DNA from: Candidatus Kerfeldbacteria bacterium CG15_BIG_FIL_POST_REV_8_21_14_020_45_12
GTDB taxonomy: Bacteria; Patescibacteriota; Patescibacteriia; UBA9570; XYC2-FULL-38-9
Direction: 5' to 3'
Length of the DNA: 40,788 nucleotides
Assembly: GCA_002781785.1 (NCBI GenBank)
Contig: PFGC01000028.1
Location: forward strand, 1 to 40,788
In this document: positions 1-8,593 of the stretch, piece by piece
Layout of the letters: each line of letters opens with the position of its first letter
Position numbering within the stretch: position 1 is the stretch's first letter
The notes under the pieces: model-generated
What the model was told of the DNA's origin: nothing
The model's database searches: none
What the model saw: the letters and a program-made list of their open reading frames with translations, nothing else
Program-made: the position numbers and the translations under genes

Positions 1-126
1 TGAAAAATTCCTTGGATCATGAAAATTTACGACAATCTTTCCATCTTCAATAGCTCGTTTCAAAATACTCGTGCCAAAAATAGAGTCGAATAGCTCAGGA
101 AAGATTGTAACAATATCGAATTGCAT
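1..126 (-). CDS. trmD: tRNA (guanine-N1)-methyltransferase TrmD, N-terminal part (runs off window start)
   Basis: Reverse-strand translation MQFDIVTIFPELFDSIFGTSILKRAIEDGKIVVNFHDPRNFS matches the TrmD N-terminus; neighbours rpsP/khpA fit the usual operon context. Confidence 0.9.
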   Translation of the reverse strand, partial: MQFDIVTIFPELFDSIFGTSILKRAIEDGKIVVNFHDPRNFS

Positions 127-134
127 ATGCTGCG

Positions 135-163
135 ATACTAACGCGCCCTAATAAATATCGCAA
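135..163 (-). promoter_or_regulatory. Promoter of trmD (leaderless type)
   Basis: Reverse strand TTGCGA-N17-TAGTAT, 8 nt before the ATG at 126. Confidence 0.65.
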
Positions 164-169
164 GTAACA

Positions 170-196
170 AAAAACCCCTGCGCGAGTCAGGGGCTT
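170..196 (-). terminator. Rho-independent terminator after the 205-966 gene
   Basis: Reverse strand GCCCCTGACTCGCGCAGGGGTTTTTTG. Confidence 0.8.
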
Positions 197-204
197 AGCG
201 TTAT

Positions 205-966
205 TTATTCCAGGATAGCTTCGTCTATACTGGCAGCGTCATCGGCCGTTTCAGAATCAGCGCCACTATCTACTTCGTCAGTGGTACTTGTGCCATCGTC
301 GGTAAACTCGTCCCCACTTAAATCAGTTGGAAAAACAATATCTCCATTGTCATCTAGTTCGAACTCGACCTCTCCGTCATCCTCTGTGTCGAGCTCGACG
401 TCATCAAAGAGCGCGTTTAACTCTTCTTCACTTAGTTCCTGATAACGAATTCTTGAAATTTCCCAGCCTCGGAAAACATTTCCAAGAGCACTCCAGGTTG
501 AGTCACTTTTTCTTCTAAAAGTTATAATCATTGGATCATCCCACGCCTCATAATCATCAGTTGCATCAAAGTGCACGTTAGCGTAAGCCGAATATAGGTG
601 AGACCAATAACGTGGAGCGGGTCTAATTTCTTTATCACGGTCACCGTCCCTGTTTTGTAAAACATTGCCATCTGCATCTGTTTTTACTCGTTCAAACCAA
701 GCTTCGTCGCTCTCGAGCGTTACACTAGGAGTATTGTCGTATGACACCCAGTCTTCTACCCAAAATTCAATATTCTGGCGACGTGATGCTGTGATGTCAG
801 TAGCTACCAGAGCCATGGCCGCATCCATATCCTTAGCCTCAAGAGCCTTAGAAAATTTATCGTAAGTTCGCGTTGGGCTGGTAAGCCAAAGGCATACTCC
901 AAGTCCGATAGCTACTATCAGTCCGAGTACCGCCAGTATCATCAAGATTTTTTTTCTTCCTGTCAT
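205..966 (-). CDS. Membrane-anchored hypothetical protein with acidic low-complexity C-terminus
   Basis: ORF; likely start MTGRKKILMILAVLGLIVAIGLGVCLW (N-terminal TM) rather than the longer ORF start; Asp/Glu-rich tail. Confidence 0.65.
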   Translation of the reverse strand: MTGRKKILMILAVLGLIVAIGLGVCLWLTSPTRTYDKFSKALEAKDMDAAMALVATDITASRRQNIEFWVEDWVSYDNTPSVTLESDEAWFERVKTDADGNVLQNRDGDRDKEIRPAPRYWSHLYSAYANVHFDATDDYEAWDDPMIITFRRKSDSTWSALGNVFRGWEISRIRYQELSEEELNALFDDVELDTEDDGEVEFELDDNGDIVFPTDLSGDEFTDDGTSTTDEVDSGADSETADDAASIDEAILE

Positions 967-1029
967 GGTTTGGATTTTAGAAATTACTAACGTTAGTATA
1001 TCTGGAATCAGCCTGCATCTCAAGTGTAT

Positions 1030-1055
1030 AAAAAGACCTCCCATCAAGGGAGGTC
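1030..1055 (-). terminator. Terminator after khpA
   Basis: GACCTCCCATCAAGGGAGGTC hairpin with adjacent T-tract on the reverse strand. Confidence 0.8.
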
Positions 1056-1068
1056 TAGTACGACCTAA

Positions 1069-1449
1069 TTACAGGTCTAGATTATCGATAGCGCTTGAAG
1101 TGTTAGGCGCAGGTGCCTGTTCTTCTGCAGCTGGCTGCTCACGCATCTCCTGACGTGGCTCGCGGTTATCGCGATGTTCACGTGGGGGCCTGTTGCCACC
1201 ATCTGGTTCGTAGATTTTGAGGTTTACTCTGGCTTGGTTCTTGGCACCAACTACGCGTAATAGTGTACGAATAGCTTTAGCTGTTTGGCCTTGGCGACCA
1301 ATAACTTGGCCCAAGTCATTTTGATCCACTGTCAGTGTGATCAGGACTCCCATCTCATCAACCGTTCGTTCGGTAGATACCGCATCTGGGTTGTCGACGA
1401 TGGATTTCACAACGTACTCGACAAACTCTTGGTCATGGAACTGTTCCAT
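1069..1449 (-). CDS. khpA: KH-domain RNA-binding protein (KhpA/YlqC family)
   Basis: ITLTVDQNDLGQVIGRQGQTAKAIRTLLR has the KH GxxG motif (GRQG); adjacent to rpsP. Confidence 0.9.
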   Translation of the reverse strand: MEQFHDQEFVEYVVKSIVDNPDAVSTERTVDEMGVLITLTVDQNDLGQVIGRQGQTAKAIRTLLRVVGAKNQARVNLKIYEPDGGNRPPREHRDNREPRQEMREQPAAEEQAPAPNTSSAIDNLDL

Positions 1450-1555
1450 ACAAACTCAGTTTTGAACTTATTAATGTCCGTCTCTGCCAGTCAATTATTC
1501 GACCGACAGCACGTGTCCAATGATAGGGCAACAAAACAGGGTTGTCAACAGAATC

Positions 1556-1587
1556 AAAAAACACCCGGGGATGCCGGGTGTTTTTTG
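1556..1587. terminator. Terminator between rpsP and khpA
   Basis: AAAAAACACCCGGGGATGCCGGGTGTTTTTT, symmetrical hairpin with A/T tracts. Confidence 0.85.
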
Positions 1588-1597
1588 GTAAAAAGTA

Positions 1598-1996
1598 TTA
1601 CGCTGCCTTCTCCTCAGCTGGAGCTTCGGCTGGCTTCTCTTCTTTTTTCTCTTCAGTCTTTTCAGCAGCCGGCGTTTCGGTTTTAGCCTCTGCTTCAGCA
1701 CCTTCAGCCTGTGGTTTTAACTTTGGCTGTACGACGCGGACCTTCTTACCAGTGGTCACTCCAAACTCAATGAGCATGTTATGAACAGTTGGTGAAGCTT
1801 GTGCTCCTACGCTCAACCAATATTTGATACGTTCGTCTTGTAGACGAACTTGATCCTTTCGCTCCTTAGCGTGTGGATTGTAGCTACCCAAAATCTCCTT
1901 AGCAGCTGATCGCGGCGCTTGAGACTTTTCTTGAAGCACGAGCCGGAACGTTGCTTGGTTCTTACGGCCTGTGCGTTGCATTCGAATTACTAACAT
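1598..1996 (-). CDS. rpsP: 30S ribosomal protein S16 with Ala/Glu/Lys-rich C-terminal extension
   Basis: MLVIRMQRTGRKNQATFRLVLQEKSQAPRSAAKEILGSYNPHAKE... is S16-like; start chosen at the internal ATG. Confidence 0.92.
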   Translation of the reverse strand: MLVIRMQRTGRKNQATFRLVLQEKSQAPRSAAKEILGSYNPHAKERKDQVRLQDERIKYWLSVGAQASPTVHNMLIEFGVTTGKKVRVVQPKLKPQAEGAEAEAKTETPAAEKTEEKKEEKPAEAPAEEKAA

Positions 1997-2143
1997 AGTG
2001 TTGTGTGTCTTGTTCTCAATATAAATTGAGAGCATTTGCGATGACGCGGCAAAGAGTACCAAACCGGACTCTATGAGTCAAGTTGGTTGTCCCTGAGGCC
2101 AACAAAGGCTATACTCGCAGGACAAAGATTCATTTTCCCCCAT

Positions 2144-2968
2144 ATGGAACACAAATCGTTCGGACAGCTTATGGCTTCGGCTTGGAATATATATACCACC
2201 CACTTTCAGGTCTGGTTTATTTCTGCGCTACTGCTAGCTGCCCCACTTTACCTAGCCGGTGACCTGTTGTTACCCACGCCAACTCAGGAGGATTATTTAG
2301 AATATGAAGCAAAAGTTACTTTGATGGATCCACTCGAAAAGCCCTGGGAGTATCTGTCTGCTATTACCGGAACCCCAGGCTATTCGGAGAGTCAGTTGTG
2401 GATTCAGCACGCCTTGGAGGCCCTCGAGGCAATCTCAGCGCTTTTAATTACCGCTATTGTCATATCTTCAGTGGCGCTGGCACTGCAGGGACAGGAGCCA
2501 AACTTCGGCAGAATTTTTCATAAAGCACTACGCTCGTGGCCGATGCTTATTATTGCCACGCTCATTAGTTTAATGGGCCTACTACTGGGTTTTGCTGCCT
2601 TAATTATTCCAGGAATTGTGTTGTGGGTTTACTGGACATTTGTTGGTCAGGCGGTAGTTCTTGAAGAAAAATATTTCTTTTCTGCTTTGGCCTATAGCGC
2701 CAAGCTAATAAAAGGACATTTCTTTGAGGTTCTATCTCGATTACTGCTTCTATATTTAGCGATCATACTTATAACCTTTGCCATAGTTTCTTCCACCAGC
2801 AACTTAGCAGTCTACCCAGGGGTTACCGCTCTAATTGCTACAATCTCAGAGTTAGTGGGAATATTTGCCACTATCTTCATCACAGTTTATTTTAAGGATC
2901 TTCAAAAAAACTCCCAGTTGGGAGCTAGTGTCGAAGCGCTAGAGGAATCGTCAGACACCGAAGAATAA
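2144..2968 (+). CDS. Polytopic membrane protein, unknown function
   Basis: Several hydrophobic segments; likely start MEHKSFGQLMASAWNIYTTHF. Confidence 0.6.
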   Translation: MEHKSFGQLMASAWNIYTTHFQVWFISALLLAAPLYLAGDLLLPTPTQEDYLEYEAKVTLMDPLEKPWEYLSAITGTPGYSESQLWIQHALEALEAISALLITAIVISSVALALQGQEPNFGRIFHKALRSWPMLIIATLISLMGLLLGFAALIIPGIVLWVYWTFVGQAVVLEEKYFFSALAYSAKLIKGHFFEVLSRLLLLYLAIILITFAIVSSTSNLAVYPGVTALIATISELVGIFATIFITVYFKDLQKNSQLGASVEALEESSDTEE

Positions 2969-2982
2969 TTAATGAGCAGCTG

Positions 2983-5733
2983 CTAGTTACGAGTGGCCTC
3001 GTCTGCTTCTATCATTTCCTCAGCCTCCGTTAGTTCAACGCTAAGGATGTGTGACTTACCTTCACTTCCCATAGTTACGCCATACAAAACATTGGCAGCT
3101 CTCATGGTGACGCGGTTATGCGTAATGATTACAATTTGAGTCTTGTTTGAGAGGTCCTTGATAATAGCAGCTAACTTCTCTGAGTTTTCTTCATCAAGCG
3201 CAGCTTCAACCTCGTCAAGAACCACGAATGGTGACGGATTATTGGCAATAATTGCGCAGAGTAAGGCGATAGTGACAAGTGATTTTTCTCCGCCAGATAA
3301 AGCATTGATGTTATGAACTTTTTTGCTAGGAGGCGATGCGTAAACATCAATTCCCGCCACGACCTTTTGTCGTTTTTTCTTTTTACCGATCAACTCACGC
3401 TCTTTCTCATCATGCAGGCTTTCACCTGACACATCAACAGAAACTTCAGCCCCCGCCATAGCTGCCTCAACCGCCTTTTCCGCTTCAGCCTCTTCTAACT
3501 TCTCTTCTTCAGTTTCAGTTAGCAGTTCAAGTTTAGCCTTACCACCTCCAAACAATACCTTGAAGTATTCTTGAAAGCCGTCGTTGATCTTTTTAAAGTT
3601 TTTCTGAAATTGAGTCTTGATAGTTTTATCAAGCTCGTCTATCACGCCTTCGAGTTTACCGATCGAGCTACTTAAGTCATTGATTTGTTCATCTAAAAAC
3701 TCAAATCTTTCCTTAGTCGATTCATATTCAGTAATTGTCTCAGCGTCGACATTGCCAATAGCATCAAGCTGATGCTGTAAGGAAATAATTTTCTTTTCCC
3801 AAACATCGCGATTACCCTCTAGATGCTGATTAGCCGGATCATAAGCCATGATCTCAGCGTGCAAATCCTCTGGGATGTCACGTTGTAATTCGTTTTGTAC
3901 ATCTTCCTGTCGTGTTTCAACCCGTGCCAGATTTACATCAATGGTACTAGCTTTTTGCTGGGCAGTATTTAAATGTCGCTGCACAGTACGCATTTTTGAC
4001 TGAATGCTCACTAGTTCCGTTTTCTTGTTTTCTTCCTCTTGGTTAAAGGAGTCGATGTCAGCTCGGGCAGTTACTAGCTGTTTATCTAGTCGCTCGATTT
4101 GGGCATCGAACTGTAATAATTCTTTTGAATATTCTTCTGCTTGAGCGCTCTTGGAATTGGCGTCCTTGCCTCGTTCTGTTTCATCAATGCTTGATTGAAT
4201 GTTAGACAGTTCATCCTGCATTCTAGTCAGCTGGCTGTGCAGGAAGGTGGAGCTATTTTCGGCCGAGGCAATATTTACACGCAGATCATTGATGCGGTTT
4301 TGCAAAGTCTCACGCTCTTTTGTTAGGCGTTCAAGCAACTGCTCTTTCTGCTTCATCTCCACTCGCAGTGATTCCACGGTGTCGCGCTCATCGGCGGTCA
4401 ACCTGTCCATGAGGGTAGCAAGCTTCTTTGTGATATCTTTGGCAGCAGCTTGAGTTTCTTTAAACTCATTCATCGATTGGGTCTGAAGCAGTCTCCGTAA
4501 GAACTGCTCCTGTTCCTCAAAAATGGTGGTCAGTTCACTGGTGATTTGGGGAACTGACATAGCATGAGTCTGCTGTTCAATTTGCTCACGCAGTTTGATA
4601 ATTTCAAATTCCTCGGCGCGGAACTCTCCTTTAACTGCCTCTAATTCAGTATCCTTTCTAGTCAGCTCAGTTGCGTCAGCCGTTAATTTCTGTTTTGTTG
4701 TACGCAGTTCTGCTTCTCGAGCGTGAACATCGCTCATCAATTCATCTTCCTTACGCTGCAACCAAATTAAACTAAGTTCGCCCTGACGTTCATGTTCAAC
4801 TTCCAGCTTTCCCTTTAGTACCGCCTGTTCTTTTAACAGGTGGCTCTTTTTTTCTAATAAATCATTAAAAAGCTGTTGGAGCTGTTGGTATCTCTCACCG
4901 CGTGAAGCCTCTCCAGCGAGAGCATCACTAGCGCCTTGTAGCTCAGTTAACTCAGCATCCTTTGTAGTAATTTCTTGCTGGATAGCTTTGGATTCCGCTT
5001 CAAGATTTTTGAATTCGATACCCAACTCGTTCCAAATTGAACCGTAATATCCAATCTGAAAATCACGTAATTCTATTTCAAGTTTCTCACGTTTTTCTAG
5101 ACGCTTGACCTGGCGTTCCAATGATTTTAGATGCGGTTCAATCTCTTGCAATAACGCCTCGCTTTGTACCAGGTTGTCCTCTGTCCTAATTAATTTATTG
5201 ATGGCTTGATCTCGTTTGATTTGGTATTCCTTTACTCCTGTGGCTTCATCAAAAAACAGTTTACGTTCCTGGGGTGTGGCTGAGAGAAACTGAGTAATCA
5301 TGCCCTGACCGATAACCGCGTATGATTTTTGTCCGAACTTAGCTTGAGCTAACAGCATCAAAATATCTTGAAGCCGAACTTTACTTCCGTTTATACGATA
5401 CTCTGACTCACCGTCGCCAAACATTTTACGACTGATAACAACCTCCTGGTATTCTAGTGGGAATAGACCGTCCGCGTTATCTAGATGGAGCTCAACTTGA
5501 GCCATGCCCATCTTTGCCAGGGTGTCAGAACCTCCAAAAATAAGATCCGTGGACGATTTGCCACGAAGTAACTTCATGCTCTGTTCGCCAAGAACCCAGC
5601 GAATCGCATCAGATACATTTGATTTACCAGAGCCGTTGGGACCAACGATCGCGGTAAAATTTTTGGTAAAATCGAAGCTTGTTTTGTCAGCAAACGACTT
5701 AAAGCCCTGGAGGACAAGTTTTTCTAAACGCAT
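2983..5733 (-). CDS. smc: SMC family chromosome segregation ATPase (short, hinge not recognisable)
   Basis: Walker A GPNGSGKS, signature LSGGEKSL, Walker B FVVLDEVEAALDE, long coiled coils; 916 aa. Confidence 0.93.
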   Translation of the reverse strand: MRLEKLVLQGFKSFADKTSFDFTKNFTAIVGPNGSGKSNVSDAIRWVLGEQSMKLLRGKSSTDLIFGGSDTLAKMGMAQVELHLDNADGLFPLEYQEVVISRKMFGDGESEYRINGSKVRLQDILMLLAQAKFGQKSYAVIGQGMITQFLSATPQERKLFFDEATGVKEYQIKRDQAINKLIRTEDNLVQSEALLQEIEPHLKSLERQVKRLEKREKLEIELRDFQIGYYGSIWNELGIEFKNLEAESKAIQQEITTKDAELTELQGASDALAGEASRGERYQQLQQLFNDLLEKKSHLLKEQAVLKGKLEVEHERQGELSLIWLQRKEDELMSDVHAREAELRTTKQKLTADATELTRKDTELEAVKGEFRAEEFEIIKLREQIEQQTHAMSVPQITSELTTIFEEQEQFLRRLLQTQSMNEFKETQAAAKDITKKLATLMDRLTADERDTVESLRVEMKQKEQLLERLTKERETLQNRINDLRVNIASAENSSTFLHSQLTRMQDELSNIQSSIDETERGKDANSKSAQAEEYSKELLQFDAQIERLDKQLVTARADIDSFNQEEENKKTELVSIQSKMRTVQRHLNTAQQKASTIDVNLARVETRQEDVQNELQRDIPEDLHAEIMAYDPANQHLEGNRDVWEKKIISLQHQLDAIGNVDAETITEYESTKERFEFLDEQINDLSSSIGKLEGVIDELDKTIKTQFQKNFKKINDGFQEYFKVLFGGGKAKLELLTETEEEKLEEAEAEKAVEAAMAGAEVSVDVSGESLHDEKERELIGKKKKRQKVVAGIDVYASPPSKKVHNINALSGGEKSLVTIALLCAIIANNPSPFVVLDEVEAALDEENSEKLAAIIKDLSNKTQIVIITHNRVTMRAANVLYGVTMGSEGKSHILSVELTEAEEMIEADEATRN

Positions 5734-5741
5734 ACCGGCAG

Positions 5742-5770
5742 ATTATACCAGAATGATATAGATTTCTCAA
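5742..5770 (-). promoter_or_regulatory. Promoter of smc (leaderless type)
   Basis: Reverse strand TTGAGA-N17-TATAAT, 8 nt before the ATG. Confidence 0.75.
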
Positions 5771-5860
5771 CATCCTATTACAAAAAAATAACTTACCCAC
5801 CCACAGGCTCGTAATTTGGTAAAACAACTCAGACGTTGCCGACAATTTTAACTTACTAGC

Positions 5861-6565
5861 CTAATCTTGAGCCAGCCATCCCTTGGCTTTAAGGGCCAGT
5901 TCAGCTGCGTTCATTTGCGCCTCTTGCTTGGACGTTCCTGTACCTAGGGCTATTTGCTCATCCTGTAGTTGCACAGCCACGACAAAAGTCTTTTGGTGGT
6001 CAGGACCACTTTCCTCCATAACTTTATAGGAAGGCGTTACCCCAACCTTCTCTTGAGCGGTTTCCTGTAAGCGACTCTTTGCGTCCATGTAAAGTTTATT
6101 CTTCAGAATAAAGGGCAATTTAGAGATGATGACTCGATGAATGAAAGTGGCGGCTGTGTCATATCCAGTATCAAGATAAATCGCACCTATGATAGCTTCA
6201 ACAGAGTTTGCTAAAATCGAGTTTCTAGCTTTACTGTTCTCTTCTTTGGCCTCGCCACGGGACAAATACAAATATGGTTCAATGCTCATCTGCTCAGCGA
6301 TCATAGCTAGCATCTGCGAATTAACTAAACTAGCTCGCCAGTTAGTTAATTCACCCTCAGGATTCGGATAGTTTTTGTACAAGTGTTCGGTGACAATTAA
6401 TTCAAGTACTGCATCACCCAAAAACTCTAGACGTTCATTATGCTCTAGCGGAAAGTCGCGATGCTCGTTCAAATATGACCTATGCACCAGCGCTTGTCTG
6501 AGTAAGTCCTTGTTCTCAAAAGTAACCTCGATGGTTTGTTCTAATCCAGAAATGTCTTTTTTCAT
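5861..6565 (-). CDS. rnc: Ribonuclease III
   Basis: NERLEFLGDAVLELIVTEHLY signature plus C-terminal dsRBD; next to smc. Confidence 0.95.
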   Translation of the reverse strand: MKKDISGLEQTIEVTFENKDLLRQALVHRSYLNEHRDFPLEHNERLEFLGDAVLELIVTEHLYKNYPNPEGELTNWRASLVNSQMLAMIAEQMSIEPYLYLSRGEAKEENSKARNSILANSVEAIIGAIYLDTGYDTAATFIHRVIISKLPFILKNKLYMDAKSRLQETAQEKVGVTPSYKVMEESGPDHQKTFVVAVQLQDEQIALGTGTSKQEAQMNAAELALKAKGWLAQD

Positions 6566-6634
6566 AGCTTCTGAATATCGCGCGTCAGGGCTCTCCTAAA
6601 ACTTGAAGCCGTCACGTCCGATATCAATAAGTAA

Positions 6635-7129
6635 TTATTCTTCGTTATTTTTCTCAGTTTTTTTTGCCCGACGCTCATCCTCACGTAACTGTTCTTCTGC
6701 CGCGTTAATTTCTCCAGAGGCTTCCATCTCTCGATAAATAGAGCCTAATACTCCGTTAACGAATCTGCCTGATGAATCTCCCCCAAACGACTTAGCTAGT
6801 TCAATCGACTCATTAATGGCGACCTTCGGCGGTATCTCAGAATCAATTTTCAATTCGTAAATACCAATTCGCAAGACATTCCTGTCGACCAGAGTGATCT
6901 GCTCGAGCGGCCAGTCCGGTGCGTATTGTCTAATCAGATCATTTAAGACCTCGATGTTAGCGATGATACCGTCGACAAGCTCTTTGGTAAAATCAATATC
7001 CTCAAATTTGTCATCAAACTCAGCCAAGTTATGCTTCAATATCTCAGCCAGCTTGGCTTCAGTACCATTAAAGTCCCACTCAAACAGTGTCTGTAGAGCG
7101 ATAGAGCGACCAAGATGGCGATTGGACAT
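6635..7129 (-). CDS. nusB: Transcription antitermination factor NusB
   Basis: [14 protein letters not shown] ... [12 protein letters not shown] ... [27 protein letters not shown]. Confidence 0.93.
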   Translation of the reverse strand: MSNRHLGRSIALQTLFEWDFNGTEAKLAEILKHNLAEFDDKFEDIDFTKELVDGIIANIEVLNDLIRQYAPDWPLEQITLVDRNVLRIGIYELKIDSEIPPKVAINESIELAKSFGGDSSGRFVNGVLGSIYREMEASGEINAAEEQLREDERRAKKTEKNNEE

Positions 7130-7131
7130 GA

Positions 7132-7395
7132 TTAACTAGATTTTTTGGCGACTGCTTTTGCAGGTTTTTTCGTGGCAACCTTTGGCTTCTTTTCTACTAC
7201 AGCGGCTGGTTTCATCATCCCCTTCAATTCTTTCCAGGTGTAAACCTTTCCATTGTGTGAATGAGAGTGGTGCGGTCTTAACATGCTGTCATCACCAGGA
7301 ATTGGTGACGGCATGACTCCAACTACCTTAGCTGAATGATGGCTTCGGCGAGCTCGCGTACGGCGGCTGCTGAGTTTCTTTTTCGGTACGGACAT
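7132..7395 (-). CDS. rpmF: 50S ribosomal protein L32-like protein lacking zinc-ribbon cysteines
   Basis: N-terminus [23 protein letters not shown] is typical of L32; no Cys; Lys/Ala-rich tail; upstream of nusB/rnc/smc. Confidence 0.75.
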   Translation of the reverse strand: MSVPKKKLSSRRTRARRSHHSAKVVGVMPSPIPGDDSMLRPHHSHSHNGKVYTWKELKGMMKPAAVVEKKPKVATKKPAKAVAKKSS

Positions 7396-7518
7396 AGGGT
7401 CTCAAGTGAATAAATGATCGAACAGACTATAACCGAAACCGTGTTTTTTTGCAAGTCCTCGGGTCGAAATAGCCAATTCTGACATGGTTATAATGTAGAT
7501 TGGGTAATTTAACCTCCT

Positions 7519-7546
7519 TTGGTCGCTGGTCCAGCTGTGTTATGAT
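7519..7546 (+). promoter_or_regulatory. Promoter of tpiA (leaderless type)
   Basis: TTGGTC-N16-TATGAT, 7 nt before the ATG at 7554. Confidence 0.55.
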
Positions 7547-7553
7547 GGTCCAG

Positions 7554-8279
7554 ATGAGTCAAAGAAAACCTTTATTTGCAGCTAATTGGAAGATGCATAA
7601 GACCTCAGCAGAGGCTACGTCTTTTGTTAGAGAGCTATTATCAGGGCCCATGCCTGATTCTAGTGATTACTTAATTGCAGCTTCATTTACTCTTTTATCT
7701 GGCTTGCGTCAGGTCATCGGCGAATCTCCTATTTTGTTGGCGGCCCAAAACATGTTCTTTGAGGAACAAGGCGCTTTTACTGGAGAAATTTCGCCGCTAC
7801 AGCTTAAAGATATCGGCGTAACTCACGTTATTATTGGGCACTCTGAGCGCCGACATATTTTTGGAGAATCTGATGAATTGTTAAATAAAAAGCTACTTGC
7901 CTGTCAGAATTACGGCCTAATTCCGGTTTTTTGCCTAGGTGAAACAAGCGAAGAGAGAGAATCGGGCAAGGCCGCTGAGACTATAAAAAACCAGCTTTCA
8001 TTGGGAATTAATGGTCTAAATGCCGCCACAGTTGAAAATATGATAGTAGCCTATGAGCCAGTTTGGGCTATTGGAACTGGTAAAACTGCCTCTCCCGAGC
8101 AAGTTGAGGAGATGCACCATCTTTTGCGCCAAGCCTTGCCAGATACAACACGCTTGCTTTACGGAGGTTCAGTAAAGCCTGACAACAGTGAAATTTTGCT
8201 AACCTTACCTTCAGTTGATGGATTTTTGGTGGGCGGAGCTGCTCTCGACCCCGCCACTTTTCGCCAAATATTTCAGTAA
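7554..8279 (+). CDS. tpiA: Triosephosphate isomerase
   Basis: AANWKMHK, GHSERRHIFGE, AYEPVWAIGTGKTA, LYGGSVKPDN. Confidence 0.97.
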   Translation: MSQRKPLFAANWKMHKTSAEATSFVRELLSGPMPDSSDYLIAASFTLLSGLRQVIGESPILLAAQNMFFEEQGAFTGEISPLQLKDIGVTHVIIGHSERRHIFGESDELLNKKLLACQNYGLIPVFCLGETSEERESGKAAETIKNQLSLGINGLNAATVENMIVAYEPVWAIGTGKTASPEQVEEMHHLLRQALPDTTRLLYGGSVKPDNSEILLTLPSVDGFLVGGAALDPATFRQIFQ

Positions 8280-8317
8280 TTCAGCCTAGATATCGGGCTA
8301 TTTCGATAAATTTATGA

Positions 8318-8346
8318 TTGACAGAATGGCCTCATTCTGCTATTAT
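8318..8346 (+). promoter_or_regulatory. Sigma70-type promoter of giant beta-helix gene 1
   Basis: TTGACA-N17-TATTAT. Confidence 0.8.
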
Positions 8347-8593
8347 TGTTAGGTATTCAAAAAAGAAGGAGTCTGATACAAAAATTCGTCAGACCCCTAG
8401 CAAAAACAAAAAACAAACACAAAATGGACCTAGAGAGAACATTTGAGTTCAGCAACGCGGTTACCGTTGAGTCAGATCGAGCCCTTCAATATCAAGAAAT
8501 AAGGAGGATGCGCGCGTCTTTTGGTTTTTGCTCTCACGGAGACCTGTGTCACCTCACTATAAATTGGACACTTGAACAGCCACCTACACATTT

